Origin: Lepidodermella squamata
Taxonomy: Eukaryota; Gastrotricha
Direction of reading: 5' to 3'
NCBI GenBank assembly: GCA_047495785.1
Contig: JBLDXI010000010.1
Coordinates: 2,232,001-2,296,000 of the forward strand
Length of the DNA stretch: 64,000 nucleotides
Of the stretch, positions 34,552 to 47,480 are shown piece after piece (within the stretch, counting starts at the first letter, position 1; the number at the start of each line of letters is the position of its first letter). The notes below the pieces were generated by a model. That model ran no database searches. It was not told the origin of the DNA and was given only the letters and a program-made list of their open reading frames with translations. The position numbers and the translations under genes are program-made.

Positions 34552-37284
34552 ATGAAGTTTTTAAACGTACTGTTTTTGATATTGTTGAACTCTTCATCTG
34601 CTCTGTCAGCAGATGAACTCCAGGATGGCAGATCGAAGAAAAACCGTTTGACCATGCTTTCGATACTAATGATGACAGGCTACGAGCCACGAGACAACAA
34701 AATGTGTCAGGCTGCTCAGCAAATGGTCGCTGATATCGTGAACAAGAGAAGCGACATCCTGCCAGACTACCATATCGAATTAGACTTTGTCAACGAAGGT
34801 GAGTATAATAATTGTTTCGATTCTTCTATTCATCGTTTCTTAATTGAAAAGGACCCGGTGGAGCCCAAGCAGTTCGCCAAGCAATCGAATTCGCTCGCCG
34901 AACCGAAGCAATGACTGATGTCTATGCGTCTCCGGTGACAATGGGACCTTTCCTCTCCCCGGCCTGCAAAGCATGGGGTGGGACAGCTGGATACATGAAC
35001 ATGCTCATGATCGCAGGATCCTGCACTTCCCCCGTCCTAACAGCTCGCCGCGGCCTCTATCCGAACATGTATCGAATTCGATCGCCAGCCGAGCTCCCGA
35101 TATTTGCTAGGCTATATTTCTTGAAAGCCCAGACCAAGATCAGAAAGCTGGGCATCATTTTCAACAATGGCAACTCGTTCAACTACGATACAGCTAAGCT
35201 TTTCTACGAAATCGCCCAAGCAAATGGGTTCGAGGTGCAGGCATTCGAAGGAAGCTTGGATTTCAGCGATGAATTCATGGCGCCGTTGAAAGCAAGAGAT
35301 ATTCGCGTGTTTACAATAGAAACTGCTGAAGCAGCTGCGGGTTTGAAATTTTTATGTCAAGCCTACAAGCTTGGAATGACAGGACCAAGGTACCTGTTCA
35401 TTTTCCAGCTGTTGAGCTTCATCGATGTGACAACACTACCTTTCAAAATTTCTGTTGGGTGTAACCGGACTGTGTACTGGAGCAGTTCAAGATGACCTAC
35501 TTCATTGGGTCACCTTTGGATGCTCTTAGACCGATAAGTGGAAGAACGGCTCTTGGTCACACCCTGCCTGAGTTTGAAGCCCTTTTCAGTCACTACACAG
35601 GCGGCGTGGTCACTCCGGACTCGGACTTCCGCCACCTCTGCTACGACCGCATCTTAACCGCTATTATGATTCTCAATGAAACGGAGCGAGTACTCTCTTA
35701 CCGCAACCTGTCTCTTCGTGACTACAAAACTAATCCTCACGAGGTTATGCTGGTAGCTAATGACAGCGCTCGACGCTTAGATTTCAGCAATCTACGCTAC
35801 GGCATATTCAAGTACTCATCTCGAGTCGAATATGACTATGAGCCGCAGTCAGTGACTTACTGGTCGCCTCAAACCTCGAAACTATCCGTTACCCATCAAA
35901 TCACCTGTGTCAGTGATTTAATAACAAATATATCCTCTTACGTGACAGAGGAATTCACCCCCTTGCCACAAGCTCTGCCAAACGATTCGGCTCTGATTCT
36001 AATCGATCTCGGCGCTATTTCCAGGTTGGCAACTGGCATCATTGCAGCATTCTCGAGTATTTTAGCCTCTGCTAAGGTGAGTTATAGTTTATGACTTAAC
36101 TAGTAATTCTGATCGACTAAGAACTCACTATCGAGACATAGTTGTGCGATTCTGCGAAGTAGTTTGAAAGGCTGGTCATGTAAATGGGTTCGGTCTAACC
36201 TGTCTGAAGTGTTCTCAAGTCTGAGGTTTTCTCAAGTTCTTGATCCCCAATAAGATTCCCCTTTGCAGGGCGAACCCATTTCAATGATCAATAATAATAT
36301 GAAATTGATGATTGTCTAAATTTTGAATCGTTGCAGGTATACTGTCTGGCCAAAGCTGCCAAGAAATGGATTGTTCGAATTCTACTAACCGTGGGGTTAA
36401 TTTCCATCGATGCAGCCGCTGCTTTGTTTGTATCACAAGGCAGCTCAGCGATCTGCTACTTCCGCATAGTTTTCCTCACATTGGGCCTTGCTTTCACACA
36501 CGGTAGTCTCGCTAGCTTTACGTTGAGTGCCCGTCGTTCTATAATCCTCAAGCGACTATCGCACGGCCCATCCATATCAGCAGTCGTCGAAACTCGGCTC
36601 TCAACTGGCGAAACAGCTCGTCAGACTCTAAAATTCAAGCAGCCGCGTAGGCAAACTGGCTCGAAGCTAATAGACTCTACCATCGTGGCAGAAGTCAGCG
36701 ACAAAGCTGTTTGCATCGCAACAGCATCTTCCTTAATCGCTCATTTTATCGTCGTCATTGTTTGGTTCGCTTCAGAACCTATGAAGGAGGTTACAGAAGA
36801 TCCGCAAGAAGTGATCCAGATCTACGACTCTAATTTGGATGCCCATTTAGGGACAAGACGCATTTTCTGCTACTCAGCCAACCAGCTTCAATTCATAGCT
36901 GCGTTAGTGTTGATCGATGTTGCTATTTTGATCGTTGGACTCTTCGCAGCCCTTTCAATTGGAGATTTGATCAAACGTTATAACGTTGTTAATGTCAGAG
37001 ATTTGAAGCCTGTGATAATAGCAGTGATCATTGCTATTTCGCTACTCCTCAGTGGGATCGCTATTGTATTCTTACTAGCAAACAGTGTTCATGTCAATGC
37101 GCAAGTTGTCGCAGTTGCGATTTTCTGTCTTATTTATTCGCTAACAGTTGGATCAGCGATTTTCGCTCAGCCTCTGCGCCAGGCTTGCTCGGCAAGTATT
37201 TTCGTGGCTGCCGATCATTTAGAGAATCACATTATAAGCCTGCGTAAGGTATCCCCTGCCCAACAATCGTCGAGAAAAGACTGA
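34552..37284 (+). pseudogene. GABA-B-like class C GPCR 1, frameshifted
   Basis: Exons 34552-34798, 34852-36076, 36337-37284 mirror the three intact paralogues downstream. Signal peptide from MKFLNVLFLI, then a Venus-flytrap ligand domain (GYEPRDNKMCQAAQQM, RSDILPDYHIELDFVNEG) and seven membrane segments. Exon 2 is 1,225 nt against 1,226 in all three paralogues: after the codons for GCNRT a single T is missing at about 35472. As written, translation ends at 35495 after 296 residues, before any membrane segment. No other break is seen, and the 7TM exon is open for its full 948 nt. Either a very young pseudogene, a gene for a soluble ectodomain, or a one-base assembly error. Confidence 0.8.
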
Positions 37285-38267
37285 ATCTTCACCTGATTTC
37301 GATGGCTTTTCCCGATCGGCAAACAAATTCAAGTTTATGATTTATGTTGTGCAAATAATGTTCAAAATGAATATCCTCTTGAAGGATTCGGACGATACAT
37401 AACTTTTGAAAAAATAATTTTGCATTAGATTAATTTAGAGAACTCTTGGAAATATTAACTCCTATTCTAAAGGTCCCGCTGGCTTCATATAGTATCTTCT
37501 CACCGGATCATTTATATTACAAATGATCCGGCGAGAAGCTACTTCTACTTGCAGGGCGCAATCAAAGTGCACATTTCGAACTTTTATTTAGGAATTATTT
37601 AGGAATTTATTAAATGAATTCAACACTGTAGATTTCTTTGACATTAGACACTCAACAATTCCTTCAAGGCTTGCCAGCATATAAAAAAAAACATACCTTC
37701 CGTTTCCCACAAAGCTTCCCCAGCAGAAATGCCTAAAAGCATGAAATGTGAATTTCTAATGGGGAATAATGGATTTTACTAGGATATTTGAGACCTGTCG
37801 TATGGATAAGGTTAAAGTTTCTGCTGTATCGCCCAGCTAGGTCAACCCCGCATTAACAAATGTGCTTAAAGCAGTCGACTTTTTCGGAACTATTTTCCTG
37901 TTTCGAAGAGCTTTTATACGGCGGACTTCGCACGATGAGCATGCATTGAATTCTCTAAGCATATGAAACAAATTAACCACCCAAGTTCAAATTATTTCTC
38001 AAGCGCATTTAACCGATCCTGGCTTCACTAGGCATAAGCTAGTTTTCGAAATTACATTGAAAAAATCGGAAGTGACATTTAACTGGAGGGAGAAAATTGT
38101 ATTTTACTGCGCCAACGCAATGATATTTTACTGCCTCTTTTTCCTGGAACCCTAACTCGATAAACAAATAAAGATAAATAAAATGTAAAATATCCCAGCT
38201 TTTGATTGCATAGGATTACAACCTAAAAGCTCACCTTCGATATCAACCAAACCGCGAACCTTGTAAA
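37285..38267. other. Spacer between receptors 1 and 2
   Basis: About 1 kb without a supported gene. A short inverted pair, CACCGGATCATTT and AAATGATCCGGCG near 37501-37535, could form a hairpin beyond the 3' end of receptor 1. Confidence 0.4.
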
Positions 38268-40733
38268 ATGTATTCCAGAGCAGCGGCAGTCTTCATTATG
38301 CTATCAATTGAAATGGGTATATCCCAAATGGACCGGCTTGATAAGGAGACATATCAAGTAAAGCGTCATCACTTAGCCATGCTATCAATACTGATGATGA
38401 CTGGCTACGAGCCGCGAGACAACAAAATGTGTCAGGCTGCTCAGCGAATGGTTGCCGATATCGTGAACAAGAGAAGCGACATACTGCCCGACTACCATAT
38501 CGAACTAGATTTCGTCAACGAAGGTGAGGAAATTATACATTTCTATAAATTGTCCAAGCCAACTTTACTCTCTTTTGAAAGGACCCGGTGGAGCCCAAGC
38601 AGTTCGCCAGGCAGTCGAATTCGCTCGCCGAACCGAAGCAATGACTGATGTCTATGCGTCTCCGGTGACAATGGGACCTTTTCTCTCCCCGGCCTGCAAA
38701 GCATGGGGTGGGACAGCTGGATACATGAACATGCTCATGATCGCTGGGTCATGCACTTCTCCAGCCCAAACGGCTCGCCGTGGCCTCTACCCCAACATGT
38801 ACCGAATTCGATCGCCAGCTGAGCTTCCGATATTTGCAAGACTGTACTTCCTAAAGACTCAGACCAAGATCAGAAAGCTGGGTATCATTTTCAACAACGG
38901 CAACTCGTTCAACTACGAAACAGCCAATCTGTTCTATAAAATTGCCCAGGCAAACGGATTCGAGGTGCAGGCATTCGAAGGTAGTTTAGATTTCAGTGAC
39001 GAGTTCATAGCGCCATTGAAGGCGAGAGACATTCGTGTGTTTACAATGGAAACTGCTGAAGCAGCTGCGGGTTTGAAATTTTTATGTCAAGCCTACAAGC
39101 TTGGAATGACAGGACCAAGGTACCTGTTCATTTTCCAGCTGTTGAGCTTTATCGATATAACAACGCTACCTTTCAATATTTCTGCTGGATGTAACCGGAC
39201 TGTTGTACTGGAGCAGTTCAAGATGACCTACTTCATCGGATCACCTCTGGACTCTCTTAGGCCTATGGCCGGTCTAACTGCTCTTGGTCACACTTCGCCC
39301 GAGTTTGAGGCTTTGTTTAGCAATTACACTGGTGGCGTTGTATCTCCAGATTCAGACTTCCGTCATCTCTGCTACGATCGCATTCTTACCGCTATAATGA
39401 TCCTCAATCAGACTGAAACGAATCTACAGAGTAGAAACATGTCTCTACGAGATTACAAGACAAAGCCGTATGAGGTTATGATGGTCGCTAACGAAAGTGC
39501 AAGGCACTTAGATTTCGGCAATCTACGCTATGGAAAATTCAAATACTCGTCTAGGGTTGAGTACGATTTCGAACCTCAATCGGTTGCGTTTTGGTCTGCT
39601 GATGCCTCAAGATTACTTTTCACGCATCAGGTTTCATGTATCAGCGATAACATCACGAACATTTCTTCATACGCAGCCATTGAGTTCCTCCAATTACCCT
39701 ACCCATTGCCTCAAGACGCGGCAAAACTTATCATTCAGTTTGATACGATTCCGATCTCATCAACAGCTGCGATATCAGTTCTAGCACTTATTCTTGCCCT
39801 CGCAAAGGTATGACCGCTTTTCCGTCTGAAGTTCGCTTATTTAATATTGCAAAATTCTAACCCAAGGTAATTTTGGCAATTAGAGCCCACGCGAATCACA
39901 AAAGCCCGAGCCGCATTCTCATCTGCGTCTCATTGGTGTATGTCGACCTAGCAGCAGTTTTGTTCGTGTCACAAGGTAGCTCGTCGATTTGCTACGCTCG
40001 AGTCTTCTTCCTTGCGATTGGACTCGCCATAGCCCATGGAACCCTTGTTGGGTTCATTTTTAGCGCGAGACGATCGCTTACAGCTAAGAGGCACCCACTA
40101 ATCCAAGTTCGGCCATCAACTCATATCGCAGCCTACAGAACGTCTAGTCACAACCTTGAGCGGAAAAATGTTGAAGCGAAATCCAAAATTAAAGTCGACA
40201 TTAGCAGCAAGTTTGTCTGTCTCGTAGTTGGGATTTCGATAGCTACTCATCTGATCATAATCCTTACTTGGTTTCTAACTGAAACTCTGTCCGAATTAAT
40301 GCAAGACTTGGATCGCTTAGCTTTGGCCTACGACTTCAGGCAGGATGCGTACTTCGGAATTAGAAGCATCAACTGTATTTCAGATAATCAGTCGATATAC
40401 GTTACGATTTTAATTGTCGTGGACATGACCATGCTACTTATCGGTCTACTCGCCACCTTCTCAACTGCTCCCTTGGTAAAATCGCAACAAATCCATAACG
40501 TGGATCAAATCAAGCCGATGTTCGTTGCAAATATAGTCGCTGTGTCGCTCTTCATCGGCGGCGTTGCTATCGTATTCATTCTTCAAAACAGCAGTCGTGG
40601 GAATACTGTTACAACATTTATCTCGGCGATTTGTTTAGTTTACTCATTCGCTGTTTTTATTCCTACAGCTAGAAAGCTGAAACCCGAAACTGATAATGGA
40701 TCAGTTGAACATCGAAATCAAACTGCAAGCTGA
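38268..40733 (+). CDS. GABA-B-like class C GPCR 2
   Basis: Exons 38268-38523, 38582-39807, 39867-40733 give 782 residues. A hydrophobic N terminus (about residues 1-20) is the signal peptide. The ectodomain is a type I periplasmic-binding (Venus flytrap) fold like that of GABA-B receptors, without the Cys-rich linker of other class C receptors. TM1 spans the exon 2/3 junction; TM2-TM7 lie in exon 3. TM3 starts SICYAR, matching the Cys-x2-Arg of GABA-B receptors, and a Cys in the second outer loop (INCISD) can complete the conserved disulfide. The tail is about 30 residues with no coiled coil, so dimer retention would differ from GABBR1/2. Ligand unknown; a chemosensory role is inference from tandem expansion. 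Confidence 0.85.
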
Positions 40734-42089
40734 TCCATAAGTGCTTACCGGTTCAGCCGTGTTCAACATTTATCTAAAAATAAAAAGTCTTAAATGGAAC
40801 TGTCTATAAGTATCGCTTTGTAGCAGCAAGTGAAACATTTTGCGTACAGCGCACAATATCCGAGGGTGAAACTTTAAACTGAAAACTCAAAGGTTTCCTT
40901 CAATCTGTGATTTGATAGCTAATAACTGATGTCTTCTTACTAACTTCCATCAATGCTAAAAATATCTACAATAAGGGGTATAAGGGTGCAACGAAGTTGC
41001 GAATGGTTGCTGTATTCACCTGACAGCTTTAGCTTATTGTAGCTGTCTGGCTCAGCCATCGTAAATAGGAGTTCACGACTCGCTGAACATTCTAAAAGCT
41101 GTCAAAGAACCAAAAGTAGAAAAGTTGAAAGTTAAAAATTTTCAATTGGTCAAGTTGCACCAATCGAACAGATGAACATTCAACTGCTTAGCTGATGAAA
41201 TTGTATCGCATCAGCTGTAACGTATAGCGAATAATCAAGAGGCCTTACTTGCTACTTGCTGTGTCGCTCTTCAAAAGTTGTGCTCCAATCACGTTCATTA
41301 TTCTTCGCACCAGTTGCATATAAATAGCAGGTAAATTTTGAGTGTTGTCAGCGTTCATTTAATTACCTATGTTACCATTCTCCTCGACATGAAATACTAA
41401 ACGCTAGCAAAAAAAGACAGGTACCTGCGTACCTGCGTAAGAAGTCCCATAGCTATTGATATAGCGACTTTAAGCAGCCCACTGACGTTGCTCGCAACAG
41501 ACGTTTGCGTAAATGATCATGATTGTTGCGTCACCACTCCGTCATTAGGCAGCTGCCGTAGACCCTAGACGATTGAATATTGGCGTAAATTAGTTAAATT
41601 TAGCGATTCGCAGCTCGCTGAACTTTATTATGATGCCTAGGGAACGCGGAGCATCATTTCTTAGGACGCCTATGGTAACGCAATCATAACTCATCCCTTT
41701 ATTCGAAAGATAACAGCAACTTGATAGTCTTAATAGCAAATTGATACTCAGTCTTTGTATCTGTAATTCGTCTTTAACACAGTCTTTCGATAAAACGCGA
41801 AAAAACCCCACAGTAGCTTATGCTAGATGCTGAAATTTTCCATCCAGATACTGTAATGTGAAACAAAAATTATCACAGATTAGATATTGCTGGATTCATT
41901 CCAAAAATATTGACAGGTTTCTGTTATTCATTTTAGATTTTTTAATTATTATCCATTTAGTCACTTTGCAAGTTGATTATTCAGCAGCCTCCAGGTCAAG
42001 ATAACAAAATTAATGATTCGTTTCTCGCTATATATTGAGGGTCCAATTTTGAAAAATCGCATGTCTCTGCCGCTGTCACGGCAAAAGTC

Positions 42090-42152
42090 TTAACGGTGAT
42101 AGATAGACGCAAGCAGGCTTCAAAATCGTGATCAGGGCATTCGAAAACCACT
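42090..42152 (+). repeat. Dispersed repeat, copy 2
   Basis: Counterpart of 7822-7885: shares TTCAAAATCGTGATCAGGGC and TTCGAAAACCA with the same spacing. Confidence 0.6.
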
Positions 42153-42212
42153 ACAATTGCTGTCAAATATTCATTCTTCCAGATATAAAAAATTCGGCCG
42201 TGAAAGAGCCAA

Positions 42213-42596
42213 AGTGAAAGTTGTCAAACCGGACTATCTCTAAACCGGACGTTGTCGGGTGGCTCGATCCGAAAGTGTGGACTTTACGTTATAATTTTAC
42301 TGTCTAAACCGGGCTCAATAGCGCATGGAAAATGACGGCACCTGTATGGCATGAGACACTTCGAAAAATTTGCGAATTTTCAATCGGCCCATCATCCCGG
42401 ATCTAGCGACGAGGGTCTATGTAGTTCAAAAGTGGAAAGGTATGACTCGAATGACTTTGAAGTTCATAAAACTTGAAAAAAAAATTTACTTTGTTCCCCT
42501 TATATTTCCCAGTCCAGACCTCATTCGCTATAAAATTATCCGGACTTCGTCTAAACCGCCTTGCGTGACCCCAGTCCGGTTTAGACTACTTTCACT
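42213..42596. mobile_element. MITE with 24-bp terminal inverted repeats
   Basis: Left end AGTGAAAGTTGTCAAACCGG; right end, reversed, AGTGAAAGTAGTCTAAACCG. The right end is preceded by TAC in reverse (TA then CAGTGAAAG), the form of Tc1/mariner-type ends with a TA target; the left TA is not preserved. Internal repeats of CTAAACCGGAC occur near both ends. About 384 bp, no ORF. Confidence 0.65.
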
Positions 42597-43312
42597 GTAA
42601 TGGTATTTTCGCCGGTTTCAAAGTAAAATGTCTTCATAGCAGCGAGCTAATACTTATGCTATAATTGAACTATCGACAAAATTTTGTCTAAAATAAGTAC
42701 TTAGGTAGAATTGATATCATTTTATCGAATTGGATTATTTTATTATAATGCAATTCTAAATTCAAAAAGGAGAAAAACTGACATTTCAACTGTGGTTGAA
42801 TATTTTGAAATTGCTACTATGTCCCGACTACCATGTCCATGATGTTGTCTAGGCAACATTACTTCTAGATGCTCGACCACTCCGGACTCGTCTATATCAT
42901 GTTACTTGGCGTGTTTGCGTTGTCAAATGCGTTGATGTTACGTGGAAAAATGCTGGCGAGCTACTTTGAAAACTTGATTTGACGTCATTGCTTGCTGATC
43001 TCGGTGCATATTTCGCGCAGTCTTACGTAAACTCACCGACGCACGCGCGAAGCAAAAGTTATTTTCGAATCAAGTAACATCACCGCATGGATGAGCTAAT
43101 TTTACTCGCTTGTGCTCTAAACTGAAGAATCTGTTGAATACTAAAACGACCAGGGTATTCAGGCACCAACATGCATCAAGAAATATGTGCTGAAACTCAC
43201 CCTGCTAATTTTGACCAGACCTCTGACGCAAAAGCTGCGTTTTATCAGCTATTTAAGGTGTGCGCTTTTTCGATATTTGAAAACTTGAATTTGCGATTTT
43301 TTTATATCAAAA

Positions 43313-45853
43313 ATGTTTTTTCGAACACAAGCGCTATATGGTCTGGTCTTGATCAGCCTCATCGCCGAGGTCAATGGTCAGCTGCAAAGTGGAACGAGTT
43401 TCCAACGGAAGCCTCATCGCCTGTCCATGCTGTCAATCCTTATGATGACCGGCTACGAGCCGCGAGACAACAAAATGTGTCAGGCTGCTCAGCAAATGGT
43501 CGCTGATATCGTGAACAAGAGAAGCGACATACTGCCCGATTACCACATCGAACTAGACTTTGTCAACGAAGGTGAGTAAAATAATTGTGTCGATTCTTCT
43601 ATTCATCGTTTCTTGTTTGAAAAGGACCCGGTGGAGCCCAAGCAGTTCGCCAGGCAATCGAGTTCGCTCGCCGAACCGAAGCAATGACTGATGTCTATGC
43701 GTCCCCTGTAACCATGGGACCTTTCCTCTCACCAGCTTGCAAGGCCTGGGGTGGAACAGCTAGCTACATGAACATGCTCATGATCGCTGGATCATGCACT
43801 TCCCCAGTCCAAACGGCTCGCCGTGGCCTCTACCCCAACATGTACCGAATCCGATCTCCAGCCGAGCTGCCCATATTCGCTAGGCTGTATTTCCTGAAAA
43901 CGCAGACCAAGATCAGAAAGCTGGGCATCATTTTCAACAATGGCAACTCGTTCAACTACGAAACAGCCAATCTGTTCTACAAAATTGCCCAGGCAAACGG
44001 ATTCGAGGTGCAGGCATTCGAAGGTAGTTTAGATTTCAGTGACGAGTTCATAGTGCCGTTGAAGGCGAGAGACATTCGTGTGTTCGCTATGGAAACTGCA
44101 GAGGCAGCTGCTGGGTTGAGATTCCTATGCCAAGCCTACAAATTCGGTATGACCGGGCCGAGGTACCTATTCATCTTCCAGTTTTTGAGCTTCATCGACG
44201 TCACAACCCTACCGTTTGAGATATCGCCTGGTTGCAATCGGACGGTCATTCTGGAGCAATTCAAAATGACCTACTTCATTGGCTCGCCTGTCGATGCTCT
44301 CAGGCCCATGACAGGCCGAACTGCACTTGGTCACACCCTACCCGAGTTTGAGGCTCTGTTCAGCAATTACACTGGCGGCGTGGTTACTGCTGACTCGGAC
44401 TTCCGCCACCTCTGCTACGATCGCATCTTGACAGCCATCATGATTCTGAATGAGACGGAAAGAGTTCTCGAGAGAAGAAACATGTCTTTGCGAGACTATA
44501 AAACCAAGCCATATGAAGTCATGATGGTCGCTAACGAAAGCGCAAGGCGCTTAGATTTCGGCAATCTACGCTATGGAAGATTCAAATACTCGTCAAGGGC
44601 GGAATATGACTTTGAGCCTCAATCCGTGGCCTATTGGTCGCAGAGTGTATCACACCTAGTAGTCACCCATCAAGTGACTTGCGTGGACGATGATATCACC
44701 AACATAACATCCTACGTCGCCGAGCAATTCCTGCCTCTACCACGGGCTCTACCAAATGACTCATCGGCTTCAGTCATTAATTTGGGCACTATTTCTACCG
44801 TGGTAACTGCAGTAATCGCAGTTTCATCTGGCATATTAGCTATTCTGAAGGTGTGTATCCCCTGTCAATATTCACCATGCATCTAATCTGTTTTATTTTC
44901 TTAAGGTTATTCTTGTGATCAAGGTCAATCTTCACGATAAGCAATCAAGTCGGCTGTTCGTCGCGGTTGGCTTGATTCTGATCGATGTTGCAGCGGCTCT
45001 TTTCGTTTCCCAAGGTAGCACGGCATTATGCTACGCTAGAGCCGCTTCTCTTGCAATCGGAATTTCCTTGGTTCACGGCAGCCTGACAGGGTTCATATTC
45101 GGGGCCGCTCGATCGATTTCTAAAAAAAGGCGGTCGATACAGTCGATCCAGAGCTTTGGAAAGTCGCCATCAGTCCAGTCAGACCAAATGCAGCAGGGGA
45201 GATTCTTTCGCATATCAGTAGGCAAGACCCCATCAGTTCCATCTGACCAACAGGCAGGGAAAATCTCACGAACGTCAAGCAACGGTCAGCAACGAAGAGC
45301 CATTGTTTCCAAGCTGAAAATCAATGTTGAAGTCAACAGCTCATTTGTCAATATTGTCACTGGAATTTCTCTAGCGCTGCACGTAGTCGTACTAGCAGCG
45401 TGGTTCTTTTTCGATAGATTGCGCGAGTTCACCCAAGAACCTGGATCTGCAGTCTCGATCTACGACCCCATACAGGATGTTAATGTCGCTACGAGGAAAA
45501 TTGTCTGTGAATCGCCTAGACAGATCTATTTCATCTTGGCGATTTTACTCATTGATCTCATCTTGCTGGTGGCTGGGCTCCTAGCAACGGGCCATACTAG
45601 CCAGCTGATTAAGCGTTTCAATGTAGCGAACGACTTTATTGTGAAACCGGCGATGATCGGGCTTCTTCTCGCTGTTTCGCTATTCGTTTGTGGCGTCGCC
45701 TGTGCGTTTGTGCTTCAGACTGGTGCTAATACCGTTGTCATTTCTATCGCTGCATTTTGTCTGATATATTCGCTTGCTATCGGAACTGCTGTGTTTGTAC
45801 CGCCCATGCGTCTAGCAGCCGCAGCTCGGCGATCTTCTTCAAATATCGCTTGA
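43313..45853 (+). CDS. GABA-B-like class C GPCR 3
   Basis: Exons 43313-43571, 43625-44850, 44906-45853 give 810 residues. Signal peptide MFFRTQALYGLVLISLI, Venus-flytrap ectodomain nearly identical to receptor 4 up to about exon-2 residue 285, then seven membrane segments. The second intracellular loop, between TM3 and TM4, is unusually long and contains an internal duplication around GKSPSVQSDQ and GKTPSVPSDQ. Its 53-bp first intron is almost the same as that of receptor 1. The juxtamembrane region and 7TM exon have diverged from the other copies. Confidence 0.85.
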
Positions 45854-47480
45854 TCAGCGATTTAAAACGCAATTCTTTTTGCTTTGTGGTATTGACAATC
45901 ATTTTGTAGACGCAAGACCTTGATGGGTCAAGACTACTCATGATAGCTGCAAGGTTTTTCACTTTATTTGGTTTATTTTTTGTCCAGTAAACAATTTTTG
46001 CTTTTTCATAAGTTTTTAAATGACGGTGAAAGCCCAAGAAGTCGTTCTTAGCGATGTGAATTAACTATGTGATTGGAGGGCAAGGTTTACTTTAATAGCA
46101 ACGCGCTGTATCTAAAACATTGAGGTTATTCGTCTGAAGGCGTATCTTTGGGTATCTCTTCAGTGACAATCAATGTGTACCCTAAAATAGAGATAGTGAA
46201 TGACAAGAAATAATTGATAATTGAATGACAAGAAAGATATGGAAAACGGTCAATTATGCCTAGCCCACATATTGCTTAGCGTGGTTAGATGGACTTCGAG
46301 CTGAGCCCTGCTCATTTCATCCGAAAAACGCATAAGAAACCCAATCCAGTTAAAGCATGAACATGAAACACCTTCATACATTCATGTTCACATCTGCGAT
46401 TCGTAGCACGAGATTAGGAGATGAAGTTGAATTTGAATCCAACAATTGGGGGTAAGTAGGAGAGAAACGCTAAAGAAATTGTTCTCTGAAATTCGTTGAT
46501 TTAGGTTCGTGTTGATGAAAGTGCACATCTTGAGACTTGAACGTTCGGGCTTTCAGAGCTTTCCAAATATGTGTTTGAGTTTCAAGTCTTCCTCAGAGTG
46601 TATGCCTCATTTATCATGCCTAATCGATACCTATATATCCCGATTTGACAATTGCGTGCGTAATTTCCACCCTTGGCAGCCAGTCTAAATTCCTATTATA
46701 AATGTTCGTAGAGCCAATATCACTTTCATTTAAAACGATTCTACCAATCATTTCTCTATTTGTCCAGTTTATGCTAAGGTATCGTGTATATTTCAATTGG
46801 ACAAGTATCGTCTTTTTCAAAAGACAATTATGAAGGCACGACGATTTGAAATTTAAATTTATTGTTTTTATATGCAGTGATTGACCCGTCCTCTGTCATC
46901 GAAAGGCAGAGGGAAAGAAAATCAAAGGAATGTCGAGTTGCTGTATTGTTCGTCTCGGACATTCAACCTCACGCACTTCGATATTTCTGTTAGAACTAGA
47001 AACAGAACGTCTGTGGCATGTTGGCGTTTCAAAATCGAAATTTCGAAAGGTTCAACAGAGCTTTGGATCGTGATGAATTCTCAGAAACATTACCTCAGCT
47101 ATTCCACGGCATGTTTCGTCTTAGAGGTGGATATTCAATCTTCTCTCTCACACGCTTTATTATCCACCAAAATAGATGTATGCTACTGCAAACTTCAAAA
47201 GAATTCACAGCATCATCATAATAACCTGGTGCACCTACGGAAAACATGGTTGTGACGCATTTGTTATTTCCATGGAAAGGCATTGACGTCATGTACAAGA
47301 CTTAATATTCAAGCGAGAGTGAGATCCCAGATTAGCTTGGATCGGGCGATCAACACGGCAGGCTAATCGGTGACACGGGTCTGCGTAACAGGCTCAGCTA
47401 TAAAATCTAAATTGACCAAAAGATTTCGTCTAGACATTTCACAGTACACGAGAATTTTCCATTGTACATTAACTAACAAG
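45854..47480. other. Spacer between receptors 3 and 4
   Basis: About 1.6 kb; no supported gene. The promoter of receptor 4 lies at its right end. Confidence 0.45.
47399..47405 (+). promoter_or_regulatory. Possible TATA box of receptor 4
   Basis: TATAAAA lies 76 bases before the start codon at 47481, a spacing that leaves a 5' leader of about 45 bases. Confidence 0.45.

Larger units (their letters stand above)
40734..43312. other. Spacer between receptors 2 and 3
   Basis: The longest gap in the receptor array (2.6 kb). It holds a dispersed repeat (about 42090-42152) and a MITE (42213-42596). No supported gene. Confidence 0.45.
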
